64,000 nt of DNA from Lacticaseibacillus saniviri JCM 17471 = DSM 24301 (GCF_001311785.1 NZ_BBBX01000003.1:1-64000); one strand, 5' to 3'. Counted from the stretch's first letter, positions 9,785-20,113 are shown. Numbers and translations are program-made. The notes: a model not told the origin generated them from the letters alone.

Positions 9785-10389
9785 AATCTTCATTAGTGTC
9801 ATAATGTCGCATGGCCGGCAGAATGACATGATCAACAAGATGTGTCAGTTCAGTCGTATCCAGCGTGCGATTACCAACCATGTAGTGATAGCGAATCAAT
9901 TGAAATATCACTAATTGCGCATCTGCAGTAGGCCGATGGGTTAGTTCGCCTCGCTTCAATGCCTGTACAATAACGTCATCCATAATGGCACGATTGTTTG
10001 TCGTTGCAATATCAAGGATGCGGTCCACTCGCTCCTGGTCGCGTTGTTGCATCATTTCTGAGAACAAATTCCGCAAGTACTTCTGGGGTGCACTGCTCAC
10101 CTGCTGCGCAAACTGTTCACCAACATAAATCAGCGTTGCACGCAGATTACCTTGATCAAGATTATCCGCGCGTAACACGTCGCCAACCGCTTGAATTTGC
10201 GCCATGATTGTTTCAAATACCAAATCAAACACATTGTCATAATACCGATACAAAACTGAGCGACTTGTCTGCGCGCCTCGGGCCACTCGCGCAAAAGTAA
10301 CACCTTGATAACCCTCTGTTTCTAGTAAGTGATAGGTCGCTGCATAGATATCTTCTTGCAGCGCATCCCCCCCGTCGCCGTTGTGCCAT
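9783..10389 (-). CDS. TetR-family regulator (frameshifted at its N-terminus)
   Basis: About 200 residues with a TetR helix-turn-helix (FARVARGAQTSRSVLYRYY). A strong ribosome site and ATG at 10389 lead into MAQRRRG in a different frame; a run of seven C at 10367-10373 (six would restore the frame) explains this. Divergent from the NADH oxidase-like gene, with two palindromes in the shared gap, so it probably represses that gene and itself. Confidence 0.85.
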
Positions 10390-10435
10390 ATTTGCCTCCT
10401 TAGCAACATATTTTCTTCTAGTGTACTCTAAAAAA

Positions 10436-10501
10436 TAAGATTCGCTACGTATCTTATTGACAATATGCAGCAGCCGGCGTATCTTCTTCACAGTAAGATA
10501 C
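10436..10501. promoter_or_regulatory. Divergent promoter with two TetR-type palindromes
   Basis: Plus-strand -35 TTGACA (10457-10462), 17 bp, -10 TATCTT (10480-10485). Palindromes: TAAGAT-N9-ATCTTA (10436-10456) touching the -35, and GTATCTT-N9-AAGATAC (10479-10501) over the -10. Confidence 0.75.
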
Positions 10502-10529
10502 AAATTGTACTTTAAAGGAGAAAACAAAC

Positions 10530-11849
10530 ATGCACATTATTATTGTTGGTGCTTCACATGGTGGCTACGCGGCAGTTAATGGCGTTATGGCGCATTATCC
10601 CGATGCCACAATCGGTTGGTACGATCAAGGTAGCATCAGTGTTGCCGCTGCTTGGTCTCACGAGGAAGATGCCAGCCAACGCCGAACGTTAGCTGCCAAG
10701 GGTGTCACCTTGTTTGATGGCACACAGGTCACTGCACTGCACACTGAAGCGCATCAAATCGAAACCAAGGTCATCGCGACGGGAAAAACAGAAACCGTTC
10801 ACTACGATAAATTAATTCTGAGCCCAGGTTCCACCACTCGCCAATTACCCATTCCTGGCATTGAGTTGGACAATATCCAAACCATTCCCAATCGTCAAGC
10901 ACTAACGACGCTGCGTCAAAAACTCAGCCAACAGCCTGATATGACAAATATTACTATTGTCGGGGCTGGCTATATCGGCGTCAGCATGGCTGAAAGCTTC
11001 GCGAAAATGGGCAAACAGGTCACACTAATGGATATCAGTGATCGTATTTTGGCACGATACTTGGCACCTGAATTCACCACTGAACTCGAAGATGCACTCC
11101 AAGATCACGGTGTTAACCTCGTTCTCGGTGAAGCGACCAAAGCTTTCATCGGTAACCACGATCACCAAGTCACTGCAGTTGAGACCGATACTGCCACCTA
11201 CCCGGCAGATTTGGTCATCTTAGCTATCGGTGTCCAACCTGATACCGCATGGTTAAAAGATCAATTGACCTTGCTACCAAACGGTATGATTGAAACTGAC
11301 GACTATATGCAAACCAGTGCACCAGATGTCTTTGCTATCGGAGACGCAACCATGAGCCGCTCCACCTTGACGGGCGCCCGCCAGCCGATTGCACTAAGTG
11401 GGAATACACGTCATGAAGCACGCATCGCAGTCGCCAATCTGTTAACACCAACCATACCTTTTGATGGTATCCAAGGGACATCTGCACTACGATTATTTGA
11501 TTACACCTTTGCCGCCACCGGCTTAAACCAAACCAGTGCTGAGCAAGCTGGTATTCCTGTGGCAACCATCGCCATCAAGCAACCGCATCTGTTAAGCAAT
11601 ACACCAGCAGCACAGCAGGCCACCGATTGGTTCAACCTCTTCTACAATCCCGAAACCGGTGCTGTTCTCGGTGCCCAACTCATGTCGACGGCCGATTTGA
11701 CCGCAACTATCAATGTAATTAGTGTCGCCATTCAAGCTCACTTCACCGTTCAACAATTAGCAGAAGCTGATCTCTTCTTCCAGCCTGAATTCAATACACC
11801 GGATCATATTGTCACTACTGCTGCTCAAAAGGCAGTCGATATGCTTTAA
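10530..11849 (+). CDS. FAD/NAD(P)-dependent oxidoreductase of the NADH oxidase/CoA-disulfide reductase family
   Basis: 439 residues. N-terminal FAD fold (IIIVGASHGGYAAV), a second dinucleotide fold near residue 150 (IVGAGYIGVSMAESF) for NADH, the FAD ribityl motif DVFAIGDAT near 270, and the C-terminal dimerisation domain. Family members reduce O2 to water or reduce CoA disulfide through one redox cysteine near residue 42 (usually S-x-x-S-C-G). Here that stretch reads GSISVAAAW with no cysteine, so water-forming chemistry through sulfenate is not expected. Regulated by the divergent TetR gene. Start ATG follows AAAGGAG. Confidence 0.88.
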   Translation: MHIIIVGASHGGYAAVNGVMAHYPDATIGWYDQGSISVAAAWSHEEDASQRRTLAAKGVTLFDGTQVTALHTEAHQIETKVIATGKTETVHYDKLILSPGSTTRQLPIPGIELDNIQTIPNRQALTTLRQKLSQQPDMTNITIVGAGYIGVSMAESFAKMGKQVTLMDISDRILARYLAPEFTTELEDALQDHGVNLVLGEATKAFIGNHDHQVTAVETDTATYPADLVILAIGVQPDTAWLKDQLTLLPNGMIETDDYMQTSAPDVFAIGDATMSRSTLTGARQPIALSGNTRHEARIAVANLLTPTIPFDGIQGTSALRLFDYTFAATGLNQTSAEQAGIPVATIAIKQPHLLSNTPAAQQATDWFNLFYNPETGAVLGAQLMSTADLTATINVISVAIQAHFTVQQLAEADLFFQPEFNTPDHIVTTAAQKAVDML

Positions 11850-11861
11850 GTTCCTGTACGC

Positions 11862-11895
11862 AAAAAGCGCCACCCGCTATGGGTGACGCTTTTTT
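11862..11895. terminator. Bidirectional terminator
   Basis: Near-perfect arms AAAAAGCGCCACCC and GGGTGACGCTTTTTT between convergent genes. Confidence 0.9.
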
Positions 11896-11915
11896 AAATT
11901 CATCTCATACAGGCC

Positions 11916-12645
11916 CTATAGGCCACGACCGAGCTCGTCCATGTGTCGACGCACCTGTTGTTCTGTGCGACGCATCTCACCGGTGGCACTGTGAATCGTA
12001 CTGCCCGGCCGATTAATTTTCTGGTACATCACTGCTGGGTTGAACCAGAAATTATCTGATGCCACCACCGCCTCAGTTGTGAACAATAAGTCTTCAGCCA
12101 GCGCTAATGATTCATCGTACCGAATCTTGTTTTCACGTAGCAGTGCGACACGGAAGGCCTTGTTCCACACGTAGCCGCCAATCGCATCGCCACGGGCACG
12201 CACAGCATCAAACATGGCGCGCTTAGAAACGCGCTGCCAGCCATTGCCGTGTGCACGTGCTGATTCAAACCAGCGTCCCCAGTTATAACCAACTGTAATC
12301 ACATCCGCTGGCCCTTGGGCAATGCCATCCGCATGGTGCTCAAAAATCGGGTTCGAGCTGATCGTCGCCATCAACAAACGTCACGAATTCTCCCTTGGCA
12401 CGATCCAGCCCGTAATTGCGGGCCACAGAGACACCACGATGCGTATCGAAGTGAATGACATGATAGCGTTCATCGCTAGCTGCCGCATCAACCCGCTTAG
12501 CCGTGCCGTCCGTTGAGGCATCATCAATCAGGTAGACTTCGTAGTTGGCGTAAGTCTGTGCCTGAATGCTTGCCAAGCTATCATCAAAATAATGTCCCAG
12601 GTTATATGTTGGGACTACAACCGTAATTAATGGTGTTTCTGCCAA
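11916..12645 (-). CDS. Family 2 glycosyltransferase (frameshifted)
   Basis: GT-A fold enzyme. N-terminal ITVVVPTYNLGHYFDDSLASI, the nucleotide-binding LIDDASTDGT and the metal-binding DGDDQLEPD are clear, followed by a C-terminal acceptor region with ESLALAEDLLFT. It transfers a sugar from a nucleotide-sugar to a polysaccharide or protein acceptor at the membrane; the acceptor is unknown. One extra base in an A5 run near 12345 (plus strand) breaks the frame after DQLEPDF; the protein continues EHHADGIAQGPADV. It stands alone, not in a capsule cluster. Confidence 0.85.
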
Positions 12646-12729
12646 ATTGATTCACTCCTCAAGTTCATATAATTGTGGTTAGTTAACCACCTTTGTATCT
12701 TGGCGTCAAAGAATCAGTCTCGGCCCATC

Positions 12730-12772
12730 AAAATAGCGTTGCGAATGCTTCAAGCAATCCCAACGCTATTTT
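12730..12772 (-). terminator. Terminator of the xylulokinase gene
   Basis: Perfect 12-bp arms AAAATAGCGTTG and CAACGCTATTTT directly before the stop end of the kinase gene. Confidence 0.85.
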
Positions 12773-12775
12773 AAA

Positions 12776-14239
12776 TTAAAGGATCTTTGTGTTTGCGTAA
12801 ATCTGTGTGTAACGTTGATATTGCTGTTGGTAAATCGAAACAGCATCAGATTCTGGTGGGATCGTTGCTTTCTGACTAACGATTGACTGCGCCGCTTCAT
12901 CGACAGAGCCAAACCAACCTAATCCAACGGCAGCTAGTACAGCTGCGCCCATCCCAGGGCCTTGTTCATTTGCTAATTGAATGACCGGTACATTGAAGAT
13001 ATCCGCTTGCAGTTGTAGCCAAAAAGCACTCTTAGCGCCGCCACCAATTGCCACTGCCTGATGAATTGGTGTACCTGCCTGCTCATAAATTTTAAAGATA
13101 TCATTCAGCGAATAGGTAATGCCTTCAAAAACAGCACGCGCAAAATCAGCGAGTGTATGCTGACTGTCAATGCCAATAAAGCTACCACGAACATGGCCAT
13201 CATTATGTGGTGTTCGCTCACCAACAATATACGGCGTGAATAAAAGCCCGTGAGCGCCGGGAATACTGGTTTCGGCCAAAGCCACTAACTCATCAAAGCT
13301 CATGTTGGCCGCAAACGTTTGCTTAAACCAAGAGAGGCTATAACCTGCTGCCAAGGTCACACCCATCGAGTAATAACGCTTATTTGGGCCTAATGCCTCA
13401 AATTGTAATTCACCTGCATAATCGCCGGCTTGCTCTTCACCTTTGAGAACAACGCCCGAAGTACCGATACTAACCAGCCCTTGGTCCGGATTCAAAACAC
13501 CCGCGCCAATTGCGCCCGCTGCGTTATCGGCAGCGCCAGTAAAGACGGGTGTACCAGTAATCAATCCGGTGCGGTCAGAAAATGATGCGGTTACCGTCCC
13601 CGCTTGCGCATCAGCTGCCAATAGTGGCGGCAAAATCTCTGGCTTGAGTTTGATCCGATCAATAATCACATCACTCCACTGTTGGGTGTGTAAATCAAAT
13701 AGTAACGTCCCTGCAGCATCAGAGAAATCTGTCGCGATTTGATCCGTTATCTGTAACCGCACATAGTCCTCGGTAACATGATGTGTGCAATCTGTTCATA
13801 TGTCGCCGTTTCGTGGCGAGCGAGCCACAATAATTTGGTTAATGTGAACCCAGGCAGTGCTTGATTGCCTGTGATTTCGATTAACTTGTCCCCGAACTCA
13901 TGGTTAAGCCACTGCGCTTCTTCACTACTTCTTGTATCATTCCACAAAATTGCCGGACGAATCACTTCACGGCGTTGATTCAACACCACTAAGGAATGCA
14001 TCTGGCCGGAAAAACTGATGCCGTAGACTTCACCTGGGGCAATTTCAGTGGATAGCAACGTATGAATCGCGGCAATCGTTGCATTGGTCCAATCTATTGG
14101 ATCCTGTTCATAATAGCCGGGTTGCGGATTATTCAGCGGATAAGCTTCACTTGCCTGGGCCACAACTTCTCCCCGTGGGTGACACCGCGGAAACTTTGAC
14201 TGCACTGGTACCTAAGTCGATTCCTAGTACAACTGCCAT
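12776..14239 (-). CDS. xylB: Xylulokinase-like FGGY carbohydrate kinase (frameshifted)
   Basis: FGGY-family kinase, about 488 residues. It opens GIDLGTSAVKVSAVS (phosphate loop), has the xylulokinase hallmarks SGQMHSLV and AILWNDTRSSEE, and the second-domain GGGAKSAFWLQL and GPGMGAAVLA. It should phosphorylate D-xylulose to xylulose 5-phosphate, the step after the D-lyxose isomerase encoded just upstream. Breaks: one base near 14175 and one near 13772 (CC where CCC is expected). Start ATG at 14239 follows GAAAGGA. A terminator hairpin lies only some 20 bases before that ribosome site. Another FGGY substrate is possible. Confidence 0.85.
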
Positions 14240-14261
14240 TTTCATTCATCCTTTCGTTATC

Positions 14262-14304
14262 AAAAAGGAGATTTGCCGTAAACGCATCGGCCAATCTCCT
14301 TTTT
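14262..14304 (-). terminator. Hairpin between D-lyxose isomerase and xylulokinase genes
   Basis: Arms AAAAAGGAGATT and AATCTCCTTTTT plus GCC/GGC, ending in T5 on the minus strand. It ends just before the kinase ribosome site, leaving no room for a separate promoter, so it should tune kinase expression by partial readthrough. Confidence 0.8.
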
Positions 14305-14314
14305 GTTCATACCG

Positions 14315-15001
14315 TTACTTTCTGAGTGTTGGATAATCGGCGAATAAGACGTGCTTGATTGGTTCGTCCTCATCAACATGGCTGAACCGTGGCACTGATT
14401 CAAGGAAGTAATTATCGGTATTATCATCATTGGTACTTGAGACTTCCCACACCATGACTTTACCAGTCCCTGGGCGTCCTTGCCAGCGGTGATAGATCCG
14501 AGGCGTCATTGTCACACTTTCGCCAGGTTCAAGTGAAATCACACTCCCAGCTGCCACCGTAATCGTTTCACCATCTTTGACCACGTGCACATCATTTTCG
14601 TCGAGCTTGTCGTCATCAGTTGCATTGTAAACAGTAATGTCTAGAATGCCACCGCCACGATTAATTGTATCTTCCGACTTTAATTGATGATAGTGCATGG
14701 GTAACTCCTGACCATCTTCAAGCGCTAACAGCTTCTCACAATAAATCTTTGGATATTTTTCAGGATTATGGTAACTCCCATTCCGGAAGGTGAAGACTGC
14801 TAGGCCTCGCTTAGCAAAGTCATCACTCCCAAAATCAGTCACATCCCAACCTAACATGGTGTCAAAGATTTCAGCATAATGATTATCTGCATTGGCCACC
14901 ATTTCAGGTGTCCAGGATGCAAACTTAGGGAAATAAACTTTGTGTTCCTCAGCAAAATCCAATAATTCATCAACAATATGGTTAATTTCTGAGCGTTTCA
15001 T
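14315..15001 (-). CDS. D-lyxose ketol-isomerase (cupin family)
   Basis: 228 residues. Matches the D-lyxose isomerase cupin family (EC 5.3.1.15), with metal-binding LPMHYHQLKSEDTINRGGG and a later MTPRIYHRWQGRPGTGKVMVWE. It interconverts D-lyxose and D-xylulose (members also accept D-mannose/D-fructose). Its start overlaps the end of the HIT gene, so the genes are coupled. The product would be phosphorylated by the downstream xylulokinase. No frame break. Confidence 0.88.
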   Translation of the reverse strand: MKRSEINHIVDELLDFAEEHKVYFPKFASWTPEMVANADNHYAEIFDTMLGWDVTDFGSDDFAKRGLAVFTFRNGSYHNPEKYPKIYCEKLLALEDGQELPMHYHQLKSEDTINRGGGILDITVYNATDDDKLDENDVHVVKDGETITVAAGSVISLEPGESVTMTPRIYHRWQGRPGTGKVMVWEVSSTNDDNTDNYFLESVPRFSHVDEDEPIKHVLFADYPTLRK

Positions 15002-15439
15002 AATTTTGATCGACCAGCTTTCTTAAGTCATTAATCATTGGTGCGAGTTCAGCATCACTTTTGGGAGTAACATCACTTGGATTATTCACGAATGCATCAT
15101 CCAGTCTGCGTCGCTCGGCAGTTTTGGCACTAAATGAAAATGTAGATGTGAAACGGTATCTCCGTAAATGCCATAATTAATTTTGCTTGCACCTGTGTAC
15201 TCTTTGAGAATAGCAGCAGCTTGAGCAACATCATCGATAAAGGCCTGACGCATCGGCGCTGTCAATTCGAAAAGTTCATCAACGTGCCAGTCGAGCGCCA
15301 CAATCGCACGGCCAGGATGTGTCTGGTCCCGATTCAGATAAAATGTTGAAACATCAAGTGGTATGATTGGTACCATGCGTTCAACTTGTGTTTGATTGTG
15401 TTCACAGTAGAAACACCCATCACGATAACGAGATTTCAT
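14982..15439 (-). CDS. HIT-family hydrolase/phosphorylase (frameshifted)
   Basis: HIT protein with the histidine triad HLHFHLV and an N-terminal CFYCEHN zinc-type pair. HIT enzymes act on nucleotide-sugar or dinucleotide bonds. A missing base near 15101 ends the open frame early; in the next frame it continues DDAFVNNPSDVTPK to a stop at 14982, inside the D-lyxose isomerase start. ATG at 15439 is preferred to a GTG at 15448 that overlaps the AGGAAG site. Its presence in a sugar operon is unusual; it may act on an activated sugar or AMP-sugar by-product. Confidence 0.78.
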
Positions 15440-15451
15440 CACAGTCACTTC

Positions 15452-16552
15452 CTATAAATCACTGATTGTTGGTTCATGGACTTCAGCAGGAATGTTGCCA
15501 TTATCGTAACGACCATCATCATGCGTCGCATCACAATCAATCATGACATGAATCACATCACCGCGAGTGTCATTACGCAATTGGAAGGCTTCTTCAATCT
15601 TAGATAATGGGAAGATGTTGGTAACAGTTTCTTCTGTGTTGATCAAGCCATTAATAACCATGTCACGGCCTTCACGAAGCAAGCGGTGGTTATCAATGTC
15701 ACGCTTAGGTTCAGTTGTGTAGATGTCAACACGCCGACGATGCATCTTGAAGAAATCAATCGTACTGTCTGTCTTACCAATACCACCATACATGACGAGT
15801 TTCCCATTTTGCGCCGTTGCATCGAGTGCATCGATCACAGAGTTACCTTCCAAACGGGCTGGAATAACAACATCGAATCCATCTGGGAAGTCCTTTCCTA
15901 CAATATCCATGGTGCGGGTATCTGGTGTTGGAATCTTATAGGTCTTTGTCGCGCCAAACTTCTTGCCCAGAGCCAACTTTTCATCGAATAAGTCAGTCAC
16001 TACTAAGTTCTTAGGACTATATAAGTTAGCAAATTGCGTCAATTGCAACCCACTCACACCTTGGCCCATGATTAAGACATTCTTAGCTTGGCTGATTTCG
16101 CCACGTTCCATCGCTGTCAGAATCGTTGGTGTGATTTCAATCAACGAACCATGCATCAGTGGAAATGCTGGTGGCAAAACAACAGCTGAGAACGGATCGC
16201 AAGTAATGTATTCGGCAAAGGCACCCCAAACATATCGCAATGCCACATGATCCCCGACCTTCAAACCAACCACATTTGGCCCAACTTCATCGATAATGCC
16301 CGCAACTTCATGCCCTAGACGCATCGGATAGGTCAAAAATTCTGGTGTCCGCGCACCACGATAGACTTCGAGGTCGCTCCCACAAATACCAACCCATTTG
16401 ACATCGACACGAATTTCGCCATCCTTGGCATGGGGAATCTTTGCATACTTAATATCGATCTTGCCAACTGTTTCCATAACAGCAACTTGTTGTGTGTCTG
16501 GTGCTTTTTCGTCTACCCACTCCATGTCTGGTACAACCATTTTACGAACCAT
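15452..16552 (-). CDS. Zinc-dependent MDR polyol/sugar alcohol dehydrogenase
   Basis: 366 residues. GICGSDLEVYRG carries the catalytic zinc cysteine, LGHEVAGII the zinc histidine region, and VLIMGQGVSGLQLTQFA the NAD(P) fold. The structural-zinc four-cysteine lobe is not evident. In this operon it probably oxidises a pentitol to a ketopentose (for example D-arabitol to D-xylulose) or reduces the ketose; the exact substrate is inferred only. Start ATG at 16552 follows AGGAGGAAAAG, which overlaps the MFS stop. Confidence 0.82.
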   Translation of the reverse strand: MVRKMVVPDMEWVDEKAPDTQQVAVMETVGKIDIKYAKIPHAKDGEIRVDVKWVGICGSDLEVYRGARTPEFLTYPMRLGHEVAGIIDEVGPNVVGLKVGDHVALRYVWGAFAEYITCDPFSAVVLPPAFPLMHGSLIEITPTILTAMERGEISQAKNVLIMGQGVSGLQLTQFANLYSPKNLVVTDLFDEKLALGKKFGATKTYKIPTPDTRTMDIVGKDFPDGFDVVIPARLEGNSVIDALDATAQNGKLVMYGGIGKTDSTIDFFKMHRRRVDIYTTEPKRDIDNHRLLREGRDMVINGLINTEETVTNIFPLSKIEEAFQLRNDTRGDVIHVMIDCDATHDDGRYDNGNIPAEVHEPTISDL

Positions 16553-16565
16553 AATTCTTTTCCTC

Positions 16566-17882
16566 CTAATGTTTGACAGCCAAAATCAATTTTTGGCCAA
16601 CTTCTGTGCGTCGTAACATAATCACAATTACCCCTGCGATAACCAGTGCCGCCGCGAGGAACAACATCCCCCATTTGAGAACTACCACTAGTATCGTTTA
16701 ACCAACCAACAGCATATGGGCTGACAAAGCCACCCAGATTTCCTAACGCATTCACAATCCCTAAGCCAACGGCCGCTATACGTGGGTCAATATTGGTTGT
16801 AATGGCCCAATAAGGACCCGACCATGCATAAACCCCAATAGCGGTAACACATAAGAACAGGAATGAGACAACGGGGTTCGGTGCTAGTGCAGCCCCAAAC
16901 AACCCAATTCCTCCAACAATGGCACTCAGTGCGGTGTGCCAAATCCGTTCTCCTGTCGCATCAGAACTGCGTGCATTCAAGACCAGTGCAATGGCACCTA
17001 ACAGATACGGAATGGCTGTGAGCCAGCCGACCATCATCGTGGAATTCTTACTGCTGAGTGAACGCACCATTTGTGGTAGCCAGAACGTCAATCCGTACAG
17101 CCCCATAACATAGAAAACGTTCATAATTGTCATTAACCAGACCTGTTTATTCTTGAAAGCTTCCTTAAAGGGTGCCGTGATTTCGCCATGTTGTGATGCG
17201 GCCAGGCGATCTTCATCTAACGCTGTGGTTAACCACTTCTTTTCATCCGTCGTGAGCCACTTTGCTTTTGATGGATCATCATTTAAGTACCAGAACGTGA
17301 TGAAACCTAAAACCACGGCTGGAATCCCCACTAAGATGAATAACCACCGCCAACCATCTAAACCCATCACTTGATGAATCTGGGTTATAATTAATGTTGA
17401 AACCGGGGCCCCAAACGAGTTAGCCAATGGTGGCGCGATCATGAATAACGCGACAGCTGCCGCACGCTCACGTGACAGCACCCAATAAGTAATGATAAGT
17501 GTCATTCCTGGGAACAGTGCTGCTTCCGCCGTCCCAAGCAAGAAACGTAGAACCGATAATTCAACCGCTGAATTAACGAATCCAGTCACCAATGTCACAG
17601 CACCCCAGCCAATCAGGATAATCCCAATCCAACGGCGAGCGCCAATTCGTTCAAGCATCATGTTGCCAGGAATCCCAAAATGAAATACCCAATGAAGAAG
17701 ATCCCTGCGATTAACCCATAAGTTGTCGCACTCAATCCGAGACTTTTGTCCATGCCGCCGATTGAGGCATACGTGATACTACTTCGATCCAAAAATGCCA
17801 CAAAGTAGACGATAAAGAGATATGGTAGTAAATGCCAACGTACTTTTCGGCGAGCACTTTGGCCAATCTTTGACTCATCCAT
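16566..17882 (-). CDS. MFS sugar/sugar-acid symporter, ACS family (frameshifted)
   Basis: Twelve-helix MFS protein of the anion:cation symporter type: LLPYLFIVYFVAFLDRSSITYA in helix 1 and YLNDDPSKAKWLTTDEKKWL in the central loop are typical. First gene of the pentose/pentitol operon and its likely uptake system. Two one-base breaks: near 17678 (G4 read as G3) and near 16673 (G4 read as G5); the C-terminus then reads AALVIAGVIVIMLRRTEVG. Start ATG at 17882 follows GGGAGGTG. Confidence 0.83.
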
Positions 17883-17913
17883 CGCGACACCTCCCTAGTT
17901 TTAAAGTTTTATT

Positions 17914-17967
17914 GATTAGGCCTAATCGATAAATACATTATAATGTCGAGTAAGCGATTACAATCGC
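17914..17967. promoter_or_regulatory. Divergent control region of the lyxose operon and araC-type gene
   Basis: Minus-strand -10 TATAAT at 17937-17942. A perfect 14-bp palindrome GATTAGGCCTAATC lies at 17914-17927 and GCGATT-AC-AATCGC at 17954-17967. On the minus strand TGTAATCGCTTACT (17949-17962) matches the cre consensus except its last base, suggesting CcpA control near the -35. Confidence 0.5.
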
Positions 17968-18010
17968 TCACCTGGGCTGTCTTTTTCGCTTTTTCGATAA
18001 AGGAGTTTTT

Positions 18011-18886
18011 ATGGTTCGCGATTCACAATTGAATGTGCTTTGGATGAGTGGTCGCTCCTATCAACCAATGCAAACCATTTCTCACCACAAACACCAGTTT
18101 TATCAGGCACAGTATGTTGTTTCTGGTCAAATTGAGCTAACGCTTGGACATGAGCACTACAAACTCGTTCCAGGCAATTGGGTGCTCATTACGCCTGATA
18201 CGCCTCATGAATACACATTCTTAAAGCAAGCACAGATCATTGATTGGAAATTTAATATTGACCCCTCATTGACGCCAATCATTGCACCCATTTTTCAGTA
18301 TCCCGTCTTAAAAATCGGCGATAGTGCAATTACCATGAACATCACCTACATTCTCCAATTGATTCAAAAAAGTGAGTGGGCAACACTGCTCGATGCCAAA
18401 ACATTGGCACTAATTGATAGCTTGACCAAAACCGTCCTATTGCAATTGGTTCAACTGGTTTCGACCCAAAATATTTTTACCAGCACTCTAATCGCTCACA
18501 ATACTTTGCCAGCCGAAGTGAAACCCGTCATCACATACATTGAACAGCATTTGTCTGATTCATTGACGCTTGAAGAACTCGCTACTCACTTTCCTTATAG
18601 CAAGGCGTACTTGAATCAACTTTTTCGGCGAACCTTGCATATCACCCCAAATCAGTTTATCCAACAGGAACGTCTACGTTATGGCAAGCAGTTGCTTGAG
18701 CACACCGACCAAACCATTGAAGCCATTGCTAATACGGTTGGGTTGAACAATAACTATTTCAGCAAGCTCTTACTAAAGTACGAACAACAAACACCGCGCG
18801 AATATCGGCGCACGGTTCGTTTGAGTCACCGCCAAAATGTTATTCTTTCCGATGACTTTGATGTGACGACACAGCCGCAATCCTAA
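18011..18886 (+). CDS. AraC-family regulator with N-terminal cupin
   Basis: 291 residues. N-terminal cupin sensor (QYVVSGQIELTLG and PGNWVLITPDTPHEY, about 35-75) and two C-terminal helix-turn-helices (LTLEELATHFPYSKAYLNQL and IEAIANTVGLNNNYFSKLL, about 190-270). Divergent from the pentose/pentitol operon and therefore its probable sugar-responsive activator. Start ATG follows AAAGGAG. Confidence 0.9.
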   Translation: MVRDSQLNVLWMSGRSYQPMQTISHHKHQFYQAQYVVSGQIELTLGHEHYKLVPGNWVLITPDTPHEYTFLKQAQIIDWKFNIDPSLTPIIAPIFQYPVLKIGDSAITMNITYILQLIQKSEWATLLDAKTLALIDSLTKTVLLQLVQLVSTQNIFTSTLIAHNTLPAEVKPVITYIEQHLSDSLTLEELATHFPYSKAYLNQLFRRTLHITPNQFIQQERLRYGKQLLEHTDQTIEAIANTVGLNNNYFSKLLLKYEQQTPREYRRTVRLSHRQNVILSDDFDVTTQPQS

Positions 18887-18891
18887 ACAAC

Positions 18892-18947
18892 AAAAAGAGG
18901 CATATCGCCGCTAACGGTAATTCGTTAACGGCGATATGCCCTTTTTA
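18892..18947. terminator. Strong terminator
   Basis: Long arms GGCATATCGCCG..TAACG and CGTTA..CGGCGATATGCC followed by T5, between convergent genes. Confidence 0.9.
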
Positions 18948-18995
18948 TTGGATTAGTCTTTTTCATTTAACCTTTATTGGCCGACAAAACACGCA

Positions 18996-20023
18996 TTAGT
19001 CAACATTCACCGGTACAATCCAACCTTCCGGTGCTTCCACATCACCGAATTGGATACCGGTTAATTCATCGTAAAGTCGCTGTGTCAGCGGTCCCGTGGT
19101 GCCATCGCCGAAGAGATGTTCTTGGCTGTGGTAGGTAATACTTTGAATAGGTGTGATGACGGCCGCCGTCCCACATGCGCCCGCTTCGGCGAATTGATCG
19201 AGGTCATGGATATCAATTTGGGTTTCGATTGTTTCCATTCCCAACCGTTCGCGAGCCAAGTCCAGAATTGAATATTTGGTGATACTTGGCAAAATGGATG
19301 GCGATTGTGGCGTCTGCAATTGCTTGCCATCCTTGGTAATCGCAAAGAAATTGGCAGAACCAACCTCTTCTATGTAACGATGTTCTATCGGATCCAGGTA
19401 GATGGCATCCCCATAACCATTCTCATGGGCAAACTTGCCGGCCTGTAAGCTGGCCGCGTAATTCCCGCCAACCTTGCTTTGCCCGGTCCCAAAATGAGCG
19501 GCGCGATCGAATTGATCGGCCACAATGAACCGCGTTGGGACCATGCCGCCCTTGAAGTAAGGTCCAACCGGCATGGCAAAAATCGTAAAGATATACTCTG
19601 TGGCTGGTGACACACCAATATTGTCACCCACTCCGATTAATGTCGGCCGCAAATACAATGTGGCACCAGTCCCGTAAGGTGGCACATACTCATTGTTAGC
19701 GGCCACCACCTGTTTGGCTGCATCAACGAAGCGCTCAACCGATAACGATGGCATCAAGAGTTTTTCGGCAGAGTCTTGCATGCGCTTGGCATTGCGATCA
19801 GGCCGAAAGAGTTGAATCTGACCATCCTTTGTGCGATAGGCCTTCATGCCCTCAAACGCGCCTTGACCGTAATGCAGAATCGGGCTGCCTTCGCTGATGG
19901 TGAGTTGATTATTTGTACTCAACTGACCTTCATCCCACGCGCCGTCCTTCCACGCGCGATGTAGCGATACGGCAAATCCATATAGTTAAATCCGAGTTCG
20001 TCCCAATTGATATCAACAGTCAT
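18996..20023 (-). CDS. ilvE: Branched-chain amino acid aminotransferase (frameshifted)
   Basis: Class IV PLP aminotransferase, about 342 residues. GQGAFEGMKAYRT, the PLP lysine region GTGQSKVGGNYAAS and EVGSANFFAI are family signatures, as is GACGTAAVITPI near the C-terminus. It interconverts Leu/Ile/Val and their 2-oxo acids. The open frame starts at 19922 but the family N-terminus (MTVDINWDELGFNYM) is encoded from the ATG at 20023, with AAGGA upstream; a missing base near 19953 breaks the frame. Single-gene unit; no T-box leader is seen. Confidence 0.92.
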
Positions 20024-20113
20024 AGCAAGTCCTTCTTCCAGTATGATTAGAAAATAATGTTAGAACAATGATAAACAATCTCAGCATCAATTACAAGTGT
20101 TATTCCGCTGCAC

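Noticed and set aside
10237-10527. 96-residue minus-strand frame before the TetR gene
   Set aside because: It is the out-of-frame continuation of the TetR start through the C7 run; only its MAQRRRG start belongs to a real protein.
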